From an uncultured Verrucomicrobiota bacterium (GTDB taxonomy: Bacteria; Verrucomicrobiota; Verrucomicrobiia; Opitutales; Opitutaceae), in the NCBI GenBank assembly GCA_903898675.1, contig CAIUGM010000031.1:62001-126000 (forward strand): a stretch of DNA of 64,000 nucleotides, given 5' to 3'. Shown in pieces: positions 6,360-15,045 of this stretch. The translations under genes were made by a program, and so were the position numbers. The notes under the pieces were generated by a model, which ran no database searches, had not been told where the DNA came from, and saw nothing but the letters and a program-made list of their open reading frames with translations. How positions within the stretch are numbered: position 1 is the stretch's first letter; each line of letters opens with the position of its first letter.

Positions 6360-8106
6360 TGGTCTCGCTCCTGGCGGACTTGGCCACCGCCAGCCGGTCC
6401 GTGTGGAAATCCCGGTCAAAGCCGCCGACGTCGCGAAAGGTCACCGCGGCCAGCGTGGCGGTGTCCTGCCAACCGGGCACCTCGACCCACTTGTCCTCGC
6501 GCCACAAACTGGGCGGCTGGAACCCAAACGGCAGGCAGGCAATGTTCATGGCCATGGGGATCGTGAACACGGGCGCATTACTCCCGAGGAAACCCAAAGA
6601 GCCATGATTCCGATCCACGAGATAGAGGGAGACGTTACTATAGCCGGGAGCAGTCACCGTCGCCACGGTGACGGAAATCCAATCCGGGCGAGCCGGACCC
6701 TTGGATTGGAACCAGTGGGTCTTGCGCATCCCTAAAATGTGCAGCCGCTCGCCATGGCTCGCCATCTTGCCGCCGCTCTGCAAGGGCATTTCCAGCATGA
6801 CCTCGGGCTTCCGCGCGCCGATCCGCGCAGAGATCGAGCAGGCCGGTGGATCGGTCTTGATTCTCTCGGCCTGGAGCGGGGTGAGACTTACTGTAACGAA
6901 CAGGGGGGCAGATAGCTGCTCAATATCCTTGGGTTCGTGAAAGTGACTCCCGAGTTTCTTCGCCCGCTCCCGGCTTTCCACGAGGAGCTGAGCCTGTTTT
7001 GCGTTGGTCTCAGGGTCCCAATGATGCAGGTACCTTGCTTCGTCGTCTTTTAGACCCAGGCCCCGTCGCAAGGGTAACCATGACAAGCCAGACCCGTACC
7101 CGTAATCAGAACCGTCGGGTCCATCCCCGCCGTTGAACTCCGAAAGTTTCAGGCGCGTTTTCTTGATGGTTGTCCCATCCGACCAGCGCAACTCGACGTC
7201 CGCCAGGCCGCCAGCCAGGTTGATATCATCCAGTCCACCCGTGAAGCGCAGATGGATGACCACCGTCTCAACTTCGACCCCATCGCTATCCTTGTAGCTG
7301 GACATATCGGCCCACTCGATGCCACCCGTGATCTGCTCGGCCCCGGCCAGCGGCTGCCGGTAGTCAGCCCAGTAGCCCGCCAGATTCAGGGGCCACCAAA
7401 AAGCCGCCGCGACCGACAGCACGACTCCGGCCAGCATCACCGCCGCCGCCGAGACCAGGCGACGGGTGGAATACTGCCGCACGAGCGCCCCGACGCTGAA
7501 CAACATCAGGAGGCCCGCCGTCACCAGCAGCCGGCTCTGCAGCAATTCGCGGGAAATTCCGGTGTGACTCGCCACATAGAGTAACGCGACCAGCACGGCG
7601 AAGCCGAGCAGCAGGCTGTACAGGAGAAACCGGCCGATCTGATCGACCAACGCCGCCAGGGCAAACGCCAGGATGACTGTGATCGCTTGGATCCCGAGAA
7701 CACAGCCGGCGGCCGGCAGCAGATCGTGCCAGCCGAAGCTGCAGTACAACCACCACGGCAACCAAACCAGCAGGGGCAGCAGGCCAAAGAGCAGAAAGGC
7801 GACCACGACCTTTGCGACCAACAACCGGCCGCCGGTGATCGGCCGGGTCACCCAGAACATCGTGGTGCCGGACAGTGGATCATCGAGCACGAGCGTCGCC
7901 ACCAGGGGATAAGTCACGACCAGCCCGACCAACACGAGCAGGTTGAAGAACATGCCCATCTCGAAAAACAGGTTCAGGTCGAGACTGAGGGGCGAAATCA
8001 GCTCGTGGCTGGCGTAGACCTGCCCGGCGAGAACGACCGCCCACAGCAAGACCGGCAGGCGCAGACGGACCAGATCCTTTTTGATGATGTGCCAGGTGAG
8101 GTTCAT
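6352..8106 (-). CDS. ABC-2 type transporter permease with a large soluble C-terminal domain
   Basis: A 584-residue membrane protein. About six transmembrane segments occupy the first 260 residues (for example LPVLLWAVVLAGQVYA, LVLVGLVVTYPLVATLVL, LLPLLVWLPWW), followed by about 320 residues with little hydrophobicity. It overlaps the ATP-binding gene upstream by 4 bases (ATGA), so the two are translationally coupled and form one transporter. The substrate is unknown; GntR(YtrA)-ABC operons are often linked to envelope stress or antibiotic response. Its 3' end overlaps the convergent helicase gene by 8 bases. Confidence 0.85.
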   Translation of the reverse strand: MNLTWHIIKKDLVRLRLPVLLWAVVLAGQVYASHELISPLSLDLNLFFEMGMFFNLLVLVGLVVTYPLVATLVLDDPLSGTTMFWVTRPITGGRLLVAKVVVAFLLFGLLPLLVWLPWWLYCSFGWHDLLPAAGCVLGIQAITVILAFALAALVDQIGRFLLYSLLLGFAVLVALLYVASHTGISRELLQSRLLVTAGLLMLFSVGALVRQYSTRRLVSAAAVMLAGVVLSVAAAFWWPLNLAGYWADYRQPLAGAEQITGGIEWADMSSYKDSDGVEVETVVIHLRFTGGLDDINLAGGLADVELRWSDGTTIKKTRLKLSEFNGGDGPDGSDYGYGSGLSWLPLRRGLGLKDDEARYLHHWDPETNAKQAQLLVESRERAKKLGSHFHEPKDIEQLSAPLFVTVSLTPLQAERIKTDPPACSISARIGARKPEVMLEMPLQSGGKMASHGERLHILGMRKTHWFQSKGPARPDWISVTVATVTAPGYSNVSLYLVDRNHGSLGFLGSNAPVFTIPMAMNIACLPFGFQPPSLWREDKWVEVPGWQDTATLAAVTFRDVGGFDRDFHTDRLAVAKSARSETIK

Positions 8107-9017
8107 GCAGTGGTTCCCGCCGGTTGATTGCGGCCCTCGCGGGCCAGGGTGACAAAAATCTCGCGCAGCGTCATCGGGTGCGTCGTCACGGCCGACTCCG
8201 GAAAGCGCTCGCGGCAGGCCCGCTCGGTCGCCTCGCGGGCGTAACGGGTCTCGATAAAGCGCACCAACCCGCCCTTCTGCTCCAAGGCCAGCCAGCTGGC
8301 CGGCGGAGCGCCGAGTTCGGCCGGACCGCCGGAAAGGGTCACGTCCACCCGCCGGAAGCGCCCGAGCAGGTTCTCGGTGGTTTCGCTGAAACGCAGCCGG
8401 CCCGTCTCCAGCAGGGCCACATGATCCGCCAGCCGCTCCACTTCCTCGATGTCGTGGGACGACACGAGCACGGTCCAGTCGCCGAGTTCCGAGGCTTCCA
8501 GGATGCCGCGAACAAAATCATCGCGCGCCAGCGGGTCCAGCCCGCTGAAGGGTTCATCCAGCACCAGCAGCTTCGGGCGGTAGGCCAGCGAGGAGAGGAG
8601 GGACGCCTTCATCAGCATGCCGCGAGAGAGGTGTTTCAATTTTCGATCGTCCGGCAGCTCGAATTGTGCGAGCAGCCTGGCTTCCAGCGTCCGGTCCCAC
8701 GTCGGATAAAACGGGCGGCAATAATCCAGGAGCTGACGGACGGTCATCCACATCGGGAGCTTCTGGTTTTCGGAGACGTAGCCGATCTGGGCCCGCTCGC
8801 GTTCGCCCAGGCGGTGCGAATCCACGCCCAGCACGCGGGCCTTCCCGCCCGTGGGCGACAACAGGTTCATGAGGATCTTGATGGTCGTGGTCTTGCCGGC
8901 CCCGTTGGACCCGAGCAGGGCGAACACGCTCCCGGCCGGCACCGCGAGAGTCAGGCCGCGCAGCGCCTCCGTGCGCCAGTAGCGCCGGGACAGTTGGTTG
9001 GTTTCGATGATGTTCAT
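8103..9017 (-). CDS. ABC transporter ATP-binding protein
   Basis: A 304-residue ATPase subunit. Visible motifs are Walker A GSNGAGKTT, an LSRG-type signature (KHLSRGMLMKASLL, so the usual LSGG is degenerate), Walker B LLVLDEPFSGLD and the switch His in SSHDIEEVE. The C-terminal about 80 residues are the accessory domain common in CcmA/YtrB-like subunits. It drives the permease encoded immediately downstream and lies 36 bases downstream of the GntR regulator, giving a three-gene minus-strand operon. Confidence 0.93.
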   Translation of the reverse strand: MNIIETNQLSRRYWRTEALRGLTLAVPAGSVFALLGSNGAGKTTTIKILMNLLSPTGGKARVLGVDSHRLGERERAQIGYVSENQKLPMWMTVRQLLDYCRPFYPTWDRTLEARLLAQFELPDDRKLKHLSRGMLMKASLLSSLAYRPKLLVLDEPFSGLDPLARDDFVRGILEASELGDWTVLVSSHDIEEVERLADHVALLETGRLRFSETTENLLGRFRRVDVTLSGGPAELGAPPASWLALEQKGGLVRFIETRYAREATERACRERFPESAVTTHPMTLREIFVTLAREGRNQPAGTTA

Positions 9018-9053
9018 GGGATGAGGGAAGGCTTTTGATGTGGAGTCATAGCT

Positions 9054-9437
9054 TCATTTGCGGCTGAGCTTCTTCCATTGCGCGGCGAGGCCGGCCTGCA
9101 CCTCGTCGAGGGTCAGGCCCATTTTCTTCGCCTCCACCGCGAGGCGCTCGAGGTCGGCGCCCAGCAGACCGGCGCGCTCCGCGCGGTCACCCGCCGCGTG
9201 CTCGGCCACCACGCTGCCGACCGCCGGGGTGGTGATCAGGACGCCCTCGGCCACCAGGGCGGCCACGATCTTGTGCGCCGTGTTGGGGTTGATCTTCAAC
9301 TCCTGGCTGACCACACGCACGGAGGGAAAGGACTGGCCGGGCTTGAGCTGGCCCGCGACGACCGCTTTTTTCACGGCGAAGATCACCTGCTCCGTGATGG
9401 GCAGGCCGGGTTTCAATTCGATGGAGAACGGGAGCAC
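9054..9437 (-). CDS. GntR-family (YtrA subfamily) transcriptional regulator of the ABC operon
   Basis: A 127-residue protein: an N-terminal winged helix (PITEQVIFAVKKAVVAGQLKPGQSFPSVRVVSQ, then NPNTAHKIVAALVAEGVL) and a short helical C-terminal arm, which is the YtrA layout. Such proteins repress the ABC operon they head. The start is a GTG at 9437, supported by the conserved family N-terminus; the perfect palindrome at 9440-9460 begins 2 bases upstream, so the mRNA may be nearly leaderless. Confidence 0.9.
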   Translation of the reverse strand: MLPFSIELKPGLPITEQVIFAVKKAVVAGQLKPGQSFPSVRVVSQELKINPNTAHKIVAALVAEGVLITTPAVGSVVAEHAAGDRAERAGLLGADLERLAVEAKKMGLTLDEVQAGLAAQWKKLSRK

Positions 9438-9439
9438 TG

Positions 9440-9460
9440 TGTACTAGTTGAACTAGTACA
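9440..9460 (-). promoter_or_regulatory. Perfect 21-bp palindromic operator of the GntR-ABC operon
   Basis: TGTACTAGTT-G-AACTAGTACA has exact 10-bp arms around one central base, directly upstream of the GntR GTG. It is AT-richer than its surroundings. YtrA-type regulators bind such dyads. A TTGCCG box lies upstream on the minus strand at -35-like spacing from the palindrome, so binding would block RNA polymerase. Confidence 0.82.
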
Positions 9461-9520
9461 GATAGGACGGCAAGCTTTTTTCGCCAGCATTGGATCCGCT
9501 CCCCGCAGAATCGGCCTGTT

Positions 9521-9572
9521 TGGAGGGCCTGTCGCCCGACGGGCTGCGGCCGGCCGGGAGGCCGTCCCTCCA
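9521..9572. repeat. TGGAGGGCC...GGCCGTCCCTCCA inverted repeat
   Basis: The left arm TGGAGGGCCTGTC and right arm GGCCGTCCCTCCA are imperfect reverse complements, with a GGCTGCGGCCGGCC centre. It lies between the PIN/TRAM gene and the GntR promoter. A shorter relative is at 16898-16917. Confidence 0.6.
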
Positions 9573-9616
9573 TGGCTAAACCTCCATGGCCAAAACCCAC
9601 CCGAGGGCAGGAAAAC

Positions 9617-10630
9617 TCAATCCGCCTGCGACTCGCCGAGCAGGTTGGCGAAGACCATCTTGCCGCCGCCGCTGGGCAGCACGCCGATGATCTCGGCCGT
9701 GACCCGCTTGCCGATGAGGGGGCGGGCATTGTTCACGACGACCATCGAGCCGTCCGGCAGGTAGCCCAGGGCCTGGCCGTCCTCCTTGCCCACCTTGATG
9801 AGATCGATCGCGATGCTTTCGCCAATCACCAGCTCCGGGCGCAGGGCGCTCTCGAGGGCGTGGATGTTGAGCCACGACACGCCCTGAAACTGGGCCATTT
9901 TGGCGAGGTTGATGTCGGTCGTCAGCAGCTTGGCGCGCATGGACTGGGCGATGAAGACCAGCTTGGCCTCGATGTCCTGACGGCGGGCGATGTCGCTCTG
10001 GTGAATGCGGATGTCGATGTTCTTGATCGCCCGGAGCTCGTTCAGCACCTGCAGGCCGCGGCGGCCGCGCGCCTGCTTGAGCGGATCGGGTGATTCGGCG
10101 ATCCCCTGCAGCTCGGTCAGGACAAAACTGGGGATGATCAGGCCGGCGCCAAGGAACTGCGTCTCACAGATCTTGGCGATGCGCCCGTCGATCAGCGCGC
10201 TCGTGTCGACCACGACGAGCGGGACATCCACCTCATGCGGCACGAACCGCACGTAGGGAATGACGAGGTTGAACTCGTCCTTGCCGCGCAGGGCGATCAC
10301 GGAGCCGAGGTACGTGCAGATGACAAAGAGGGCGAGCTGGACGAGGAAGATGATCTGCGGGTCGCCGAGCTTGAGCAGGGGTGAGGTCGCGAGGAGCCAG
10401 GCGATCAGCGAGCCCACGCCGAGGCCGAACGTCAGCGCGCTCAGGCCGCGCAGCGAGAACCCCTTCAGCATCAGGTCCACCAGCACGACCAGCGTGCCGA
10501 TCATCAGGCCGATGGCGATGGCCAGGCCGCGGCGGTGGTCCCATTCCTCGACCGTGTAGCAGACCAGCCAGCTCGCCACGGCGCAAAGTGCGATGAAAAA
10601 TATCCGGATCGCCAGGAGTGTCTTGTTCAT
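9617..10630 (-). CDS. PIN and TRAM domain membrane protein (YacL-like)
   Basis: A 337-residue protein: about four transmembrane segments in the first 120 residues, a PIN nuclease domain beginning VVVDTSALIDGRI with acidic residues continuing to LLTTDINLAKMA, and a C-terminal TRAM RNA-binding domain (EDGQALGYLPDGSMVVVNNA...). This is the organisation of Bacillus YacL. PIN domains are Mg-dependent ribonucleases; the physiological target is not known. I start at the ATG at 10630, beside the first helix. A 44-residue membrane-peptide gene lies 16 bases upstream. Confidence 0.92.
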   Translation of the reverse strand: MNKTLLAIRIFFIALCAVASWLVCYTVEEWDHRRGLAIAIGLMIGTLVVLVDLMLKGFSLRGLSALTFGLGVGSLIAWLLATSPLLKLGDPQIIFLVQLALFVICTYLGSVIALRGKDEFNLVIPYVRFVPHEVDVPLVVVDTSALIDGRIAKICETQFLGAGLIIPSFVLTELQGIAESPDPLKQARGRRGLQVLNELRAIKNIDIRIHQSDIARRQDIEAKLVFIAQSMRAKLLTTDINLAKMAQFQGVSWLNIHALESALRPELVIGESIAIDLIKVGKEDGQALGYLPDGSMVVVNNARPLIGKRVTAEIIGVLPSGGGKMVFANLLGESQAD

Positions 10631-10646
10631 GCAGGGAGTGGCCCGT

Positions 10647-10781
10647 TCACTTGCCGAATACACCGTGGTTCTTCATCCACAGCAAGACAAAGGGCAGTAT
10701 GACAAAGAGAATCATCACGCCATAAAGAATCATTTGTGCCCGGTGGGCTTTTTTCTCTAGCTCGGGGTCCAACTCGCTCAT
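10647..10781 (-). CDS. Small single-span membrane protein (44 aa)
   Basis: It encodes a 44-residue protein beginning MSELDPELEKKAHRAQ, with one hydrophobic segment (MILYGVMILFVILPFVLLW) and a short basic tail ending VFGK. A GGGA purine stretch sits before the ATG. The 16-base gap to the PIN/TRAM gene suggests co-transcription. The pattern (acidic head, amphipathic helix, single span) is that of a real small membrane protein; function unknown. Confidence 0.68.
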   Translation of the reverse strand: MSELDPELEKKAHRAQMILYGVMILFVILPFVLLWMKNHGVFGK

Positions 10782-10809
10782 TCCCGCATCCGACCAAGCA
10801 CCTCCGCCG

Positions 10810-11223
10810 ATGACAACGCAATACTGGCTCGTGAAATCCGAACCCGAGGCCTACTCGTGGGCCGACCTCCTGCGGGACAAGAAAACCGCGTGGACCGGCG
10901 TCCGCAATTATGCAGCCCGGCTCCACCTGAAGGCCATGCAGCGCGGTGACGAGGTTTTGTTTTACCACAGCGTCGAGGAGAAGAGCGTGGTCGGCATCGC
11001 GCGCGTGACGAAGACCGCCTTCCCCGACCCGACCGCCGACGAGGAGGGCTGGGTGGCCGTGGAACTCGCACCGGTGAAACCGCTCCCCCGCCCCGTCACG
11101 CTCGCCCAGATCAAGACTGAGCCCGCGCTCAAGGAGATCGGGCTCGTGCGGCAGGGGCGGCTCTCTGTCATGCCGCTGAAGCCCGCGGAGTTCGCCCGCC
11201 TCCTGAAGCTGGGTGGCGCCTGA
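10810..11223 (+). CDS. EVE-domain protein
   Basis: A 137-residue protein with the EVE signature: YWLVKSEPEAYSW at the N-terminus, WTGVRNYAARLHL, and the DEVLFYHS strand. EVE domains are PUA-like modules that bind modified bases in DNA or RNA. A stand-alone protein like this matches the thymocyte-nuclear-protein-1 type, often found beside housekeeping genes. The start is the ATG at 10810, 28 bases from the divergent small membrane gene. Confidence 0.93.
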   Translation: MTTQYWLVKSEPEAYSWADLLRDKKTAWTGVRNYAARLHLKAMQRGDEVLFYHSVEEKSVVGIARVTKTAFPDPTADEEGWVAVELAPVKPLPRPVTLAQIKTEPALKEIGLVRQGRLSVMPLKPAEFARLLKLGGA

Positions 11224-11253
11224 TCCGACGCGGGCTCGACAATCCGTCGCCCG

Positions 11254-12126
11254 GTGCTTTCGTCTAACCCCGTGTTTGACCAGATCACCATCCTTGCTCC
11301 CGGCCTGCTCGGCGCCTCCGTGGCGCGGGCGGCGCGGCACTATGGCGCGGCGAAGCACCTCACGCTCTGGGCCCGCCGGCCCGAGACGCGGCTGCAGCTC
11401 AAGGGCCAGCCATGGTGCGACCGTGTCGCCGACACGCCGGCCGAGGCCGTGCGCGACGCCCAGCTGGTCATCATCTGCGCCCCGGTCGACCAGATCGTGC
11501 CGCTGGTCACACAGATCGCGCCGCACCTGGCCGCCGGGGCGATCGTCACCGATGTCGGCAGCGTAAAGGGTGAAATCTGCCGGCTGTCCCGCGTGGCCCT
11601 GGCCGGTCGCGCCGAGTTCGTCGGCTCGCATCCCATGGCCGGGTCCGAGAAAACCGGCTGGGAGCACGGCCGCGCCGACCTGTTTGTCCGCCGCACCGTG
11701 TTCGTCACTCCACTGCCGGAGACAAACGTCCACGCCGCCGAGCGCGTCGCCGCCTTCTGGCTGGCGCTCGAGGCCGAGGTCGCGTCGGTCGAGCCCGATG
11801 CCCACGACGAGATCGTCGCGCACATCAGCCATCTCCCCCAAGTCCTCGCCTCCACGCTCTGCGCCAGCCTCGCCAAGCGCGAAGTCCGCTGGCGGAACCA
11901 TGCCGGTGGCGGCTTGCGCGACACGACCCGGATCGCCGGCAGCGACCCCAAGCTCTGGAAAACCATTCTGGAGCAGAACCGCGACGAGGTCCTGCGGGCG
12001 GTCCGCGGCTACCAGGAGGAATTGCACGGGCTTGAGCGCGCCCTCGCCAACCGCGACTGGTTCGAGGTGCAGGCCATCCTCGAGCGCGGCAAGGCCTACC
12101 GCGGCCAGTTCCGGCCGATCCCGTGA
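11254..12126 (+). CDS. tyrA: Prephenate dehydrogenase (tyrosine synthesis)
   Basis: A 290-residue TyrA: an N-terminal Rossmann fold, DVGSVKGEIC, the conserved SHPMAGSEKTGWEH motif (His and substrate-binding residues), and a helical C-terminal dimerisation domain with HISHLPQVLAS. It oxidatively decarboxylates prephenate to 4-hydroxyphenylpyruvate. The dinucleotide loop reads APGLLGAS, so the first Gly of the usual GxGLxG is replaced. The start is the GTG at 11254 or the GTG at 11272. It is followed by aroA, linking two aromatic-pathway steps. Confidence 0.93.
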   Translation: MLSSNPVFDQITILAPGLLGASVARAARHYGAAKHLTLWARRPETRLQLKGQPWCDRVADTPAEAVRDAQLVIICAPVDQIVPLVTQIAPHLAAGAIVTDVGSVKGEICRLSRVALAGRAEFVGSHPMAGSEKTGWEHGRADLFVRRTVFVTPLPETNVHAAERVAAFWLALEAEVASVEPDAHDEIVAHISHLPQVLASTLCASLAKREVRWRNHAGGGLRDTTRIAGSDPKLWKTILEQNRDEVLRAVRGYQEELHGLERALANRDWFEVQAILERGKAYRGQFRPIP

Positions 12127-12133
12127 GTCGATC

Positions 12134-12223
12134 ACACACCCCGCCCTTCGGGCACCCCTCTCTAGAGGGGATTTTAATCTGGGTCCCCTCTAGAGAGGGG
12201 TGGCACGAAGTGACGGGGTGTGT
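12134..12223. repeat. ACACACCCCG...CGGGGTGTGT composite palindrome (family F7)
   Basis: Outer tips ACACACCCCG and CGGGGTGTGT are exact complements; inner CCCCTCTCTAGAGGGG and CCCCTCTAGAGAGGGG blocks form further hairpins. It lies between tyrA and aroA. A translated half-copy sits in ybeY (1688-1762). Confidence 0.85.
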
Positions 12224-12248
12224 AACGACGACACCCTGAGCCCTGACC

Positions 12249-13469
12249 ATGCAACTGCTTCCCCCCACTCTCCCGATTACGCCCTTCACCAAGCCGGTGC
12301 GCGGCAGTGTCACGCTGCCCGGCTCCAAGAGCATCACCAACCGGGCGCTGATCCTCGCGGCGCTCGGGACAAGAACCGTGACCTTGCGCGGGGCCCTTTT
12401 CAGCCGCGACACCCACATTATGGTCGCAGCGTTGCAGGCGCTCGGCTTCGCGGTGGGGACGGACGAGCAGGCGCGGACGATCACCATCACGGGGCGCGGC
12501 GGTGAAATTCCCCGGCGCGAGGCGAAGATCGACATCGGCAACGCCGGCACGGCGGCACGTTTTCTCACGGCCTTCGTCTGCCTGCGGCCCGACGGCCTCT
12601 ATCACTTTGACGGCGACGAGGCGATGCGCCGCCGGCCGATCGGCGCGCTGCTCGAGGCGCTCGAGGCCCAAGGCGCCAGGGCCAGCAGTCGCAGTTTTCC
12701 CTTCACGCTGAAGACGGCGGGACTGTCGGGCGGCGCCGTGGAGCTCGACGCATCCGAAAGCAGCCAGATGCTCTCCGCGCTCCTGATGGTGGTGCCTCAC
12801 GCCCAATCGCCGCTCACGATCACCCTCAAGGGCGCGGCCGGCTCGAAGCCGTTCGTGACGATGACCGAGGAGATGCTGAAACAATTCGCGGGCAGTCCGG
12901 CCGGCTACGACATCGAGGGTGACGCCTCGGCGGCCAGCTATTTTCTCGCCCTGCCGGTGGTGACAGGCGGCGAAGTCACTTGCACCAACTACGGCGGCCG
13001 GTTGCAGGGTGACCGCAAATTCAGCGAGGTCATCAGTCAGGTCGGTCGGGATCGTCGCGGCATCGAGCGAAACTTCCGCGAGTTCTCCGACACTTTCCTC
13101 ACGCTCGCCGCCATTGCGCCCTTGCTCGAAGGTCCGACAAAAATCACCGGCATCGCCCACACGCGCAAGCAGGAGACCGACCGCGTGGCCGGCATGGCGC
13201 GCGAGCTGCAGAAGCTCGGCCAGCACGTGGTCGAGACCGAGGACTCGTTGGAAATCCACCCGCGCCCGCTCGCGACCGGCGTGGAGATCGAGACCTACCA
13301 CGACCACCGCTTCGCGATGAGCTTCGGGATCCTCGGGTGCCACGACTTGCACGGCGACGGCCAGCCGTGGCTGACGATCAAGGACCCGGGCTGCTGCGCG
13401 AAAACCTTTCCGACGTTCTTCGAGGTGCTCGCCGGCCTGCGGGCCAGTTCTCACCAAACTCTGCCTTGA
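12249..13469 (+). CDS. aroA: 3-phosphoshikimate 1-carboxyvinyltransferase (EPSP synthase)
   Basis: A 406-residue enzyme that joins shikimate 3-phosphate and PEP. Seen: LPGSKSITNRALILAAL (phosphate-binding Lys/Ser/Arg), GNAGTAARFLTAF (PEP-binding loop with the NAGT core), SSQMLSALL, the late ETDRVAGMAREL and DHRFAMSF. The length is near the usual 427 residues. It belongs to the tyrA-aroA-cmk-plsC series; a repeat separates it from tyrA. The start is the ATG at 12249. Confidence 0.96.
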   Translation: MQLLPPTLPITPFTKPVRGSVTLPGSKSITNRALILAALGTRTVTLRGALFSRDTHIMVAALQALGFAVGTDEQARTITITGRGGEIPRREAKIDIGNAGTAARFLTAFVCLRPDGLYHFDGDEAMRRRPIGALLEALEAQGARASSRSFPFTLKTAGLSGGAVELDASESSQMLSALLMVVPHAQSPLTITLKGAAGSKPFVTMTEEMLKQFAGSPAGYDIEGDASAASYFLALPVVTGGEVTCTNYGGRLQGDRKFSEVISQVGRDRRGIERNFREFSDTFLTLAAIAPLLEGPTKITGIAHTRKQETDRVAGMARELQKLGQHVVETEDSLEIHPRPLATGVEIETYHDHRFAMSFGILGCHDLHGDGQPWLTIKDPGCCAKTFPTFFEVLAGLRASSHQTLP

Positions 13470-13471
13470 AG

Positions 13472-13543
13472 ATGTGGAACTCAGGAACGCAGGAAGTCGG
13501 ATTGGGTTGCTTGATGAATTCGCCCTTTCCTGATTTCCACATT
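13472..13543. repeat. ATGTGGAA...TTCCACAT inverted repeat between aroA and cmk
   Basis: ATGTGGAACTCAGGAACGCA pairs imperfectly with TTTCCTGATTTCCACATTC. No protein-coding signal is seen in it. Confidence 0.65.
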
Positions 13544-13575
13544 CAACTCCTTCTGGGAGTCTACCCAGAGTGTTC

Positions 13576-14241
13576 ATGACCGCATCCCCCTTCATCATCA
13601 TCGCCATCGACGGCGGCGCCGCTTCCGGCAAGTCGTCGTCGTCCCGGATCCTCGCCGACCGGTTCAACCTGCTGCACGTGGATACGGGGTCTTTCTACCG
13701 GCATATCACCGCCGAGCTCCTGCGCCGCGGCGTCGCGGCCACCGACCTGCCGGCGCTGCCAGCGGCGCTGGCCGCCCTCCAGTTCACCACCCGCCTCGAC
13801 GGCCGCTCGGCCCAGCTGCTGATCGGGGGCGAGCCGGCGGGCCACGAGATCCGGAGCCAGAACGTCAACGACCACGTCTCCCATTATGCCGCGATCCCCG
13901 AGGTGCGGCACAAGCTGCTCGGCTACCAGCGCGGCCAGGTGGCGGTGGCGCAACAGCACGGCTTCCGCGGGCTGGTCATGGAGGGCCGTGACATCGGCTC
14001 CGTCATTTTCCCGCACGCCGACTTCCGGTTTTTCCTGCACGCCGACCCGGCCGAGCGCGCGCGGCGCCGGGCCAGGGAGGGCCAGCAGGACTCCATCGCG
14101 GAACGCGACCGGCTCGACTCCTCGCGCAAGGCCTCGCCCCTCACCATCCCGGTCGGCGCCATCGACATCGACTCGACCTTCCTCACGCTCGACCAGGTCG
14201 TGGAGAAAATGGCTGGATTGATTGCCACAAAAATAAGCTGA
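13576..14241 (+). CDS. cmk: Cytidylate kinase
   Basis: A 221-residue NMP kinase with the P-loop IDGGAASGKSSSS, DTGSFYRHIT (the CMP-site DTGxxYR motif), EGRDIGSVIFP and the arginine-rich lid ARRRAREGQQD. It phosphorylates CMP and dCMP. The start is the ATG at 13576; a GTG two codons upstream is possible. It sits next to plsC, as in many bacteria. Confidence 0.95.
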   Translation: MTASPFIIIAIDGGAASGKSSSSRILADRFNLLHVDTGSFYRHITAELLRRGVAATDLPALPAALAALQFTTRLDGRSAQLLIGGEPAGHEIRSQNVNDHVSHYAAIPEVRHKLLGYQRGQVAVAQQHGFRGLVMEGRDIGSVIFPHADFRFFLHADPAERARRRAREGQQDSIAERDRLDSSRKASPLTIPVGAIDIDSTFLTLDQVVEKMAGLIATKIS

Positions 14242-14246
14242 ACTCC

Positions 14247-14343
14247 TTGGCCACGAAAAACACAAGAAACACGAAAAGCAACGATACCGGTAACCCGCTC
14301 AGGTCTATTTCCTTTTTGTGTTTCTAGTGTTTTTCGTGGCCAA
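14247..14343. repeat. TTGGCCACGAAAAACAC...GTGTTTTTCGTGGCCAA palindromic element
   Basis: Outer arms pair almost perfectly over about 20 bases (TTGGCCACGAAAAACAC with GTGTTTTTCGTGGCCAA). The architecture of short CACGAAA units matches the elements at 28979-29050 and 31119-31190, so it is a sister family. It lies 5 bases after the cmk stop. Confidence 0.88.
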
Positions 14344-14352
14344 TCACCTCTG

Positions 14353-15012
14353 ATGCCGAATGCCCCCGACCACCTGAAGATGACGCCGTTCTACGGCTTC
14401 TTTCACTACCTGGCGGCCACGATCTACGGCATGTGGTTCCGCGGCGAGGTCGTCGGCTTGGAGAATTTCCCCGCGACCGGGCCGTTCCTCATCGCCTCCA
14501 ACCACGCGAGCCACCTCGACCCGCCCATCGTTGGCTCGCAGGTCGCGCGGCAGATGCGGTTCTTCGCCCGCAAGAGCCTCTGGAACAGCCGGCTTTCGAG
14601 CTGGTGGCTGGACCAGGTCGAGACGATCCCGGTGGATCGCGACAGCGGGGACATCGGCGCGATCAAGCGGGTGTTGCAGGCGCTCAAGGAAGACCGCGCC
14701 GTGGTGCTTTTTCCCGAGGGAACCCGGTCACCCGACGGCCAGCTGCAGAAGGCCAAGGCCGGGGTCGGCCTCATGGCCTGCAAGACCGGCGTACCCGTCG
14801 TGCCCTGCCGCGTCTACGGCTCCTTCGCCGCCTTCGGCAAGGGCGCGGCGATCCCGCGTTTTGGTTCACCCGTGACCGTGGTGTTCGGCGCGCCGATTCC
14901 CGCCCGCGACTATGATGATCCCACCGCCGGCAAGCAGCGGTACGAAGTTGCCGCCCAGCGCATCATGGACCGCATCGCGGCGCTGCCGGAGCCGGTGTAC
15001 CCGGTGATCTGA
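14353..15012 (+). CDS. plsC: 1-acyl-sn-glycerol-3-phosphate acyltransferase (PlsC-like)
   Basis: A 219-residue membrane-associated acyltransferase. Motif I is NHASHLDPP (the HX4D catalytic pair), motif II IPVDRDSGD, motif III FPEGTRSPDGQL, and GVPVVPCRVYG is motif IV. It acylates lysophosphatidic acid to phosphatidic acid in phospholipid synthesis. It follows cmk after a palindromic repeat. The ATG at 14353 starts 10 bases after the repeat. Confidence 0.93.
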   Translation: MPNAPDHLKMTPFYGFFHYLAATIYGMWFRGEVVGLENFPATGPFLIASNHASHLDPPIVGSQVARQMRFFARKSLWNSRLSSWWLDQVETIPVDRDSGDIGAIKRVLQALKEDRAVVLFPEGTRSPDGQLQKAKAGVGLMACKTGVPVVPCRVYGSFAAFGKGAAIPRFGSPVTVVFGAPIPARDYDDPTAGKQRYEVAAQRIMDRIAALPEPVYPVI

Positions 15013-15045
15013 GAAGCGGCGCCCGGCAACGAGGGCTCTTTCCTG

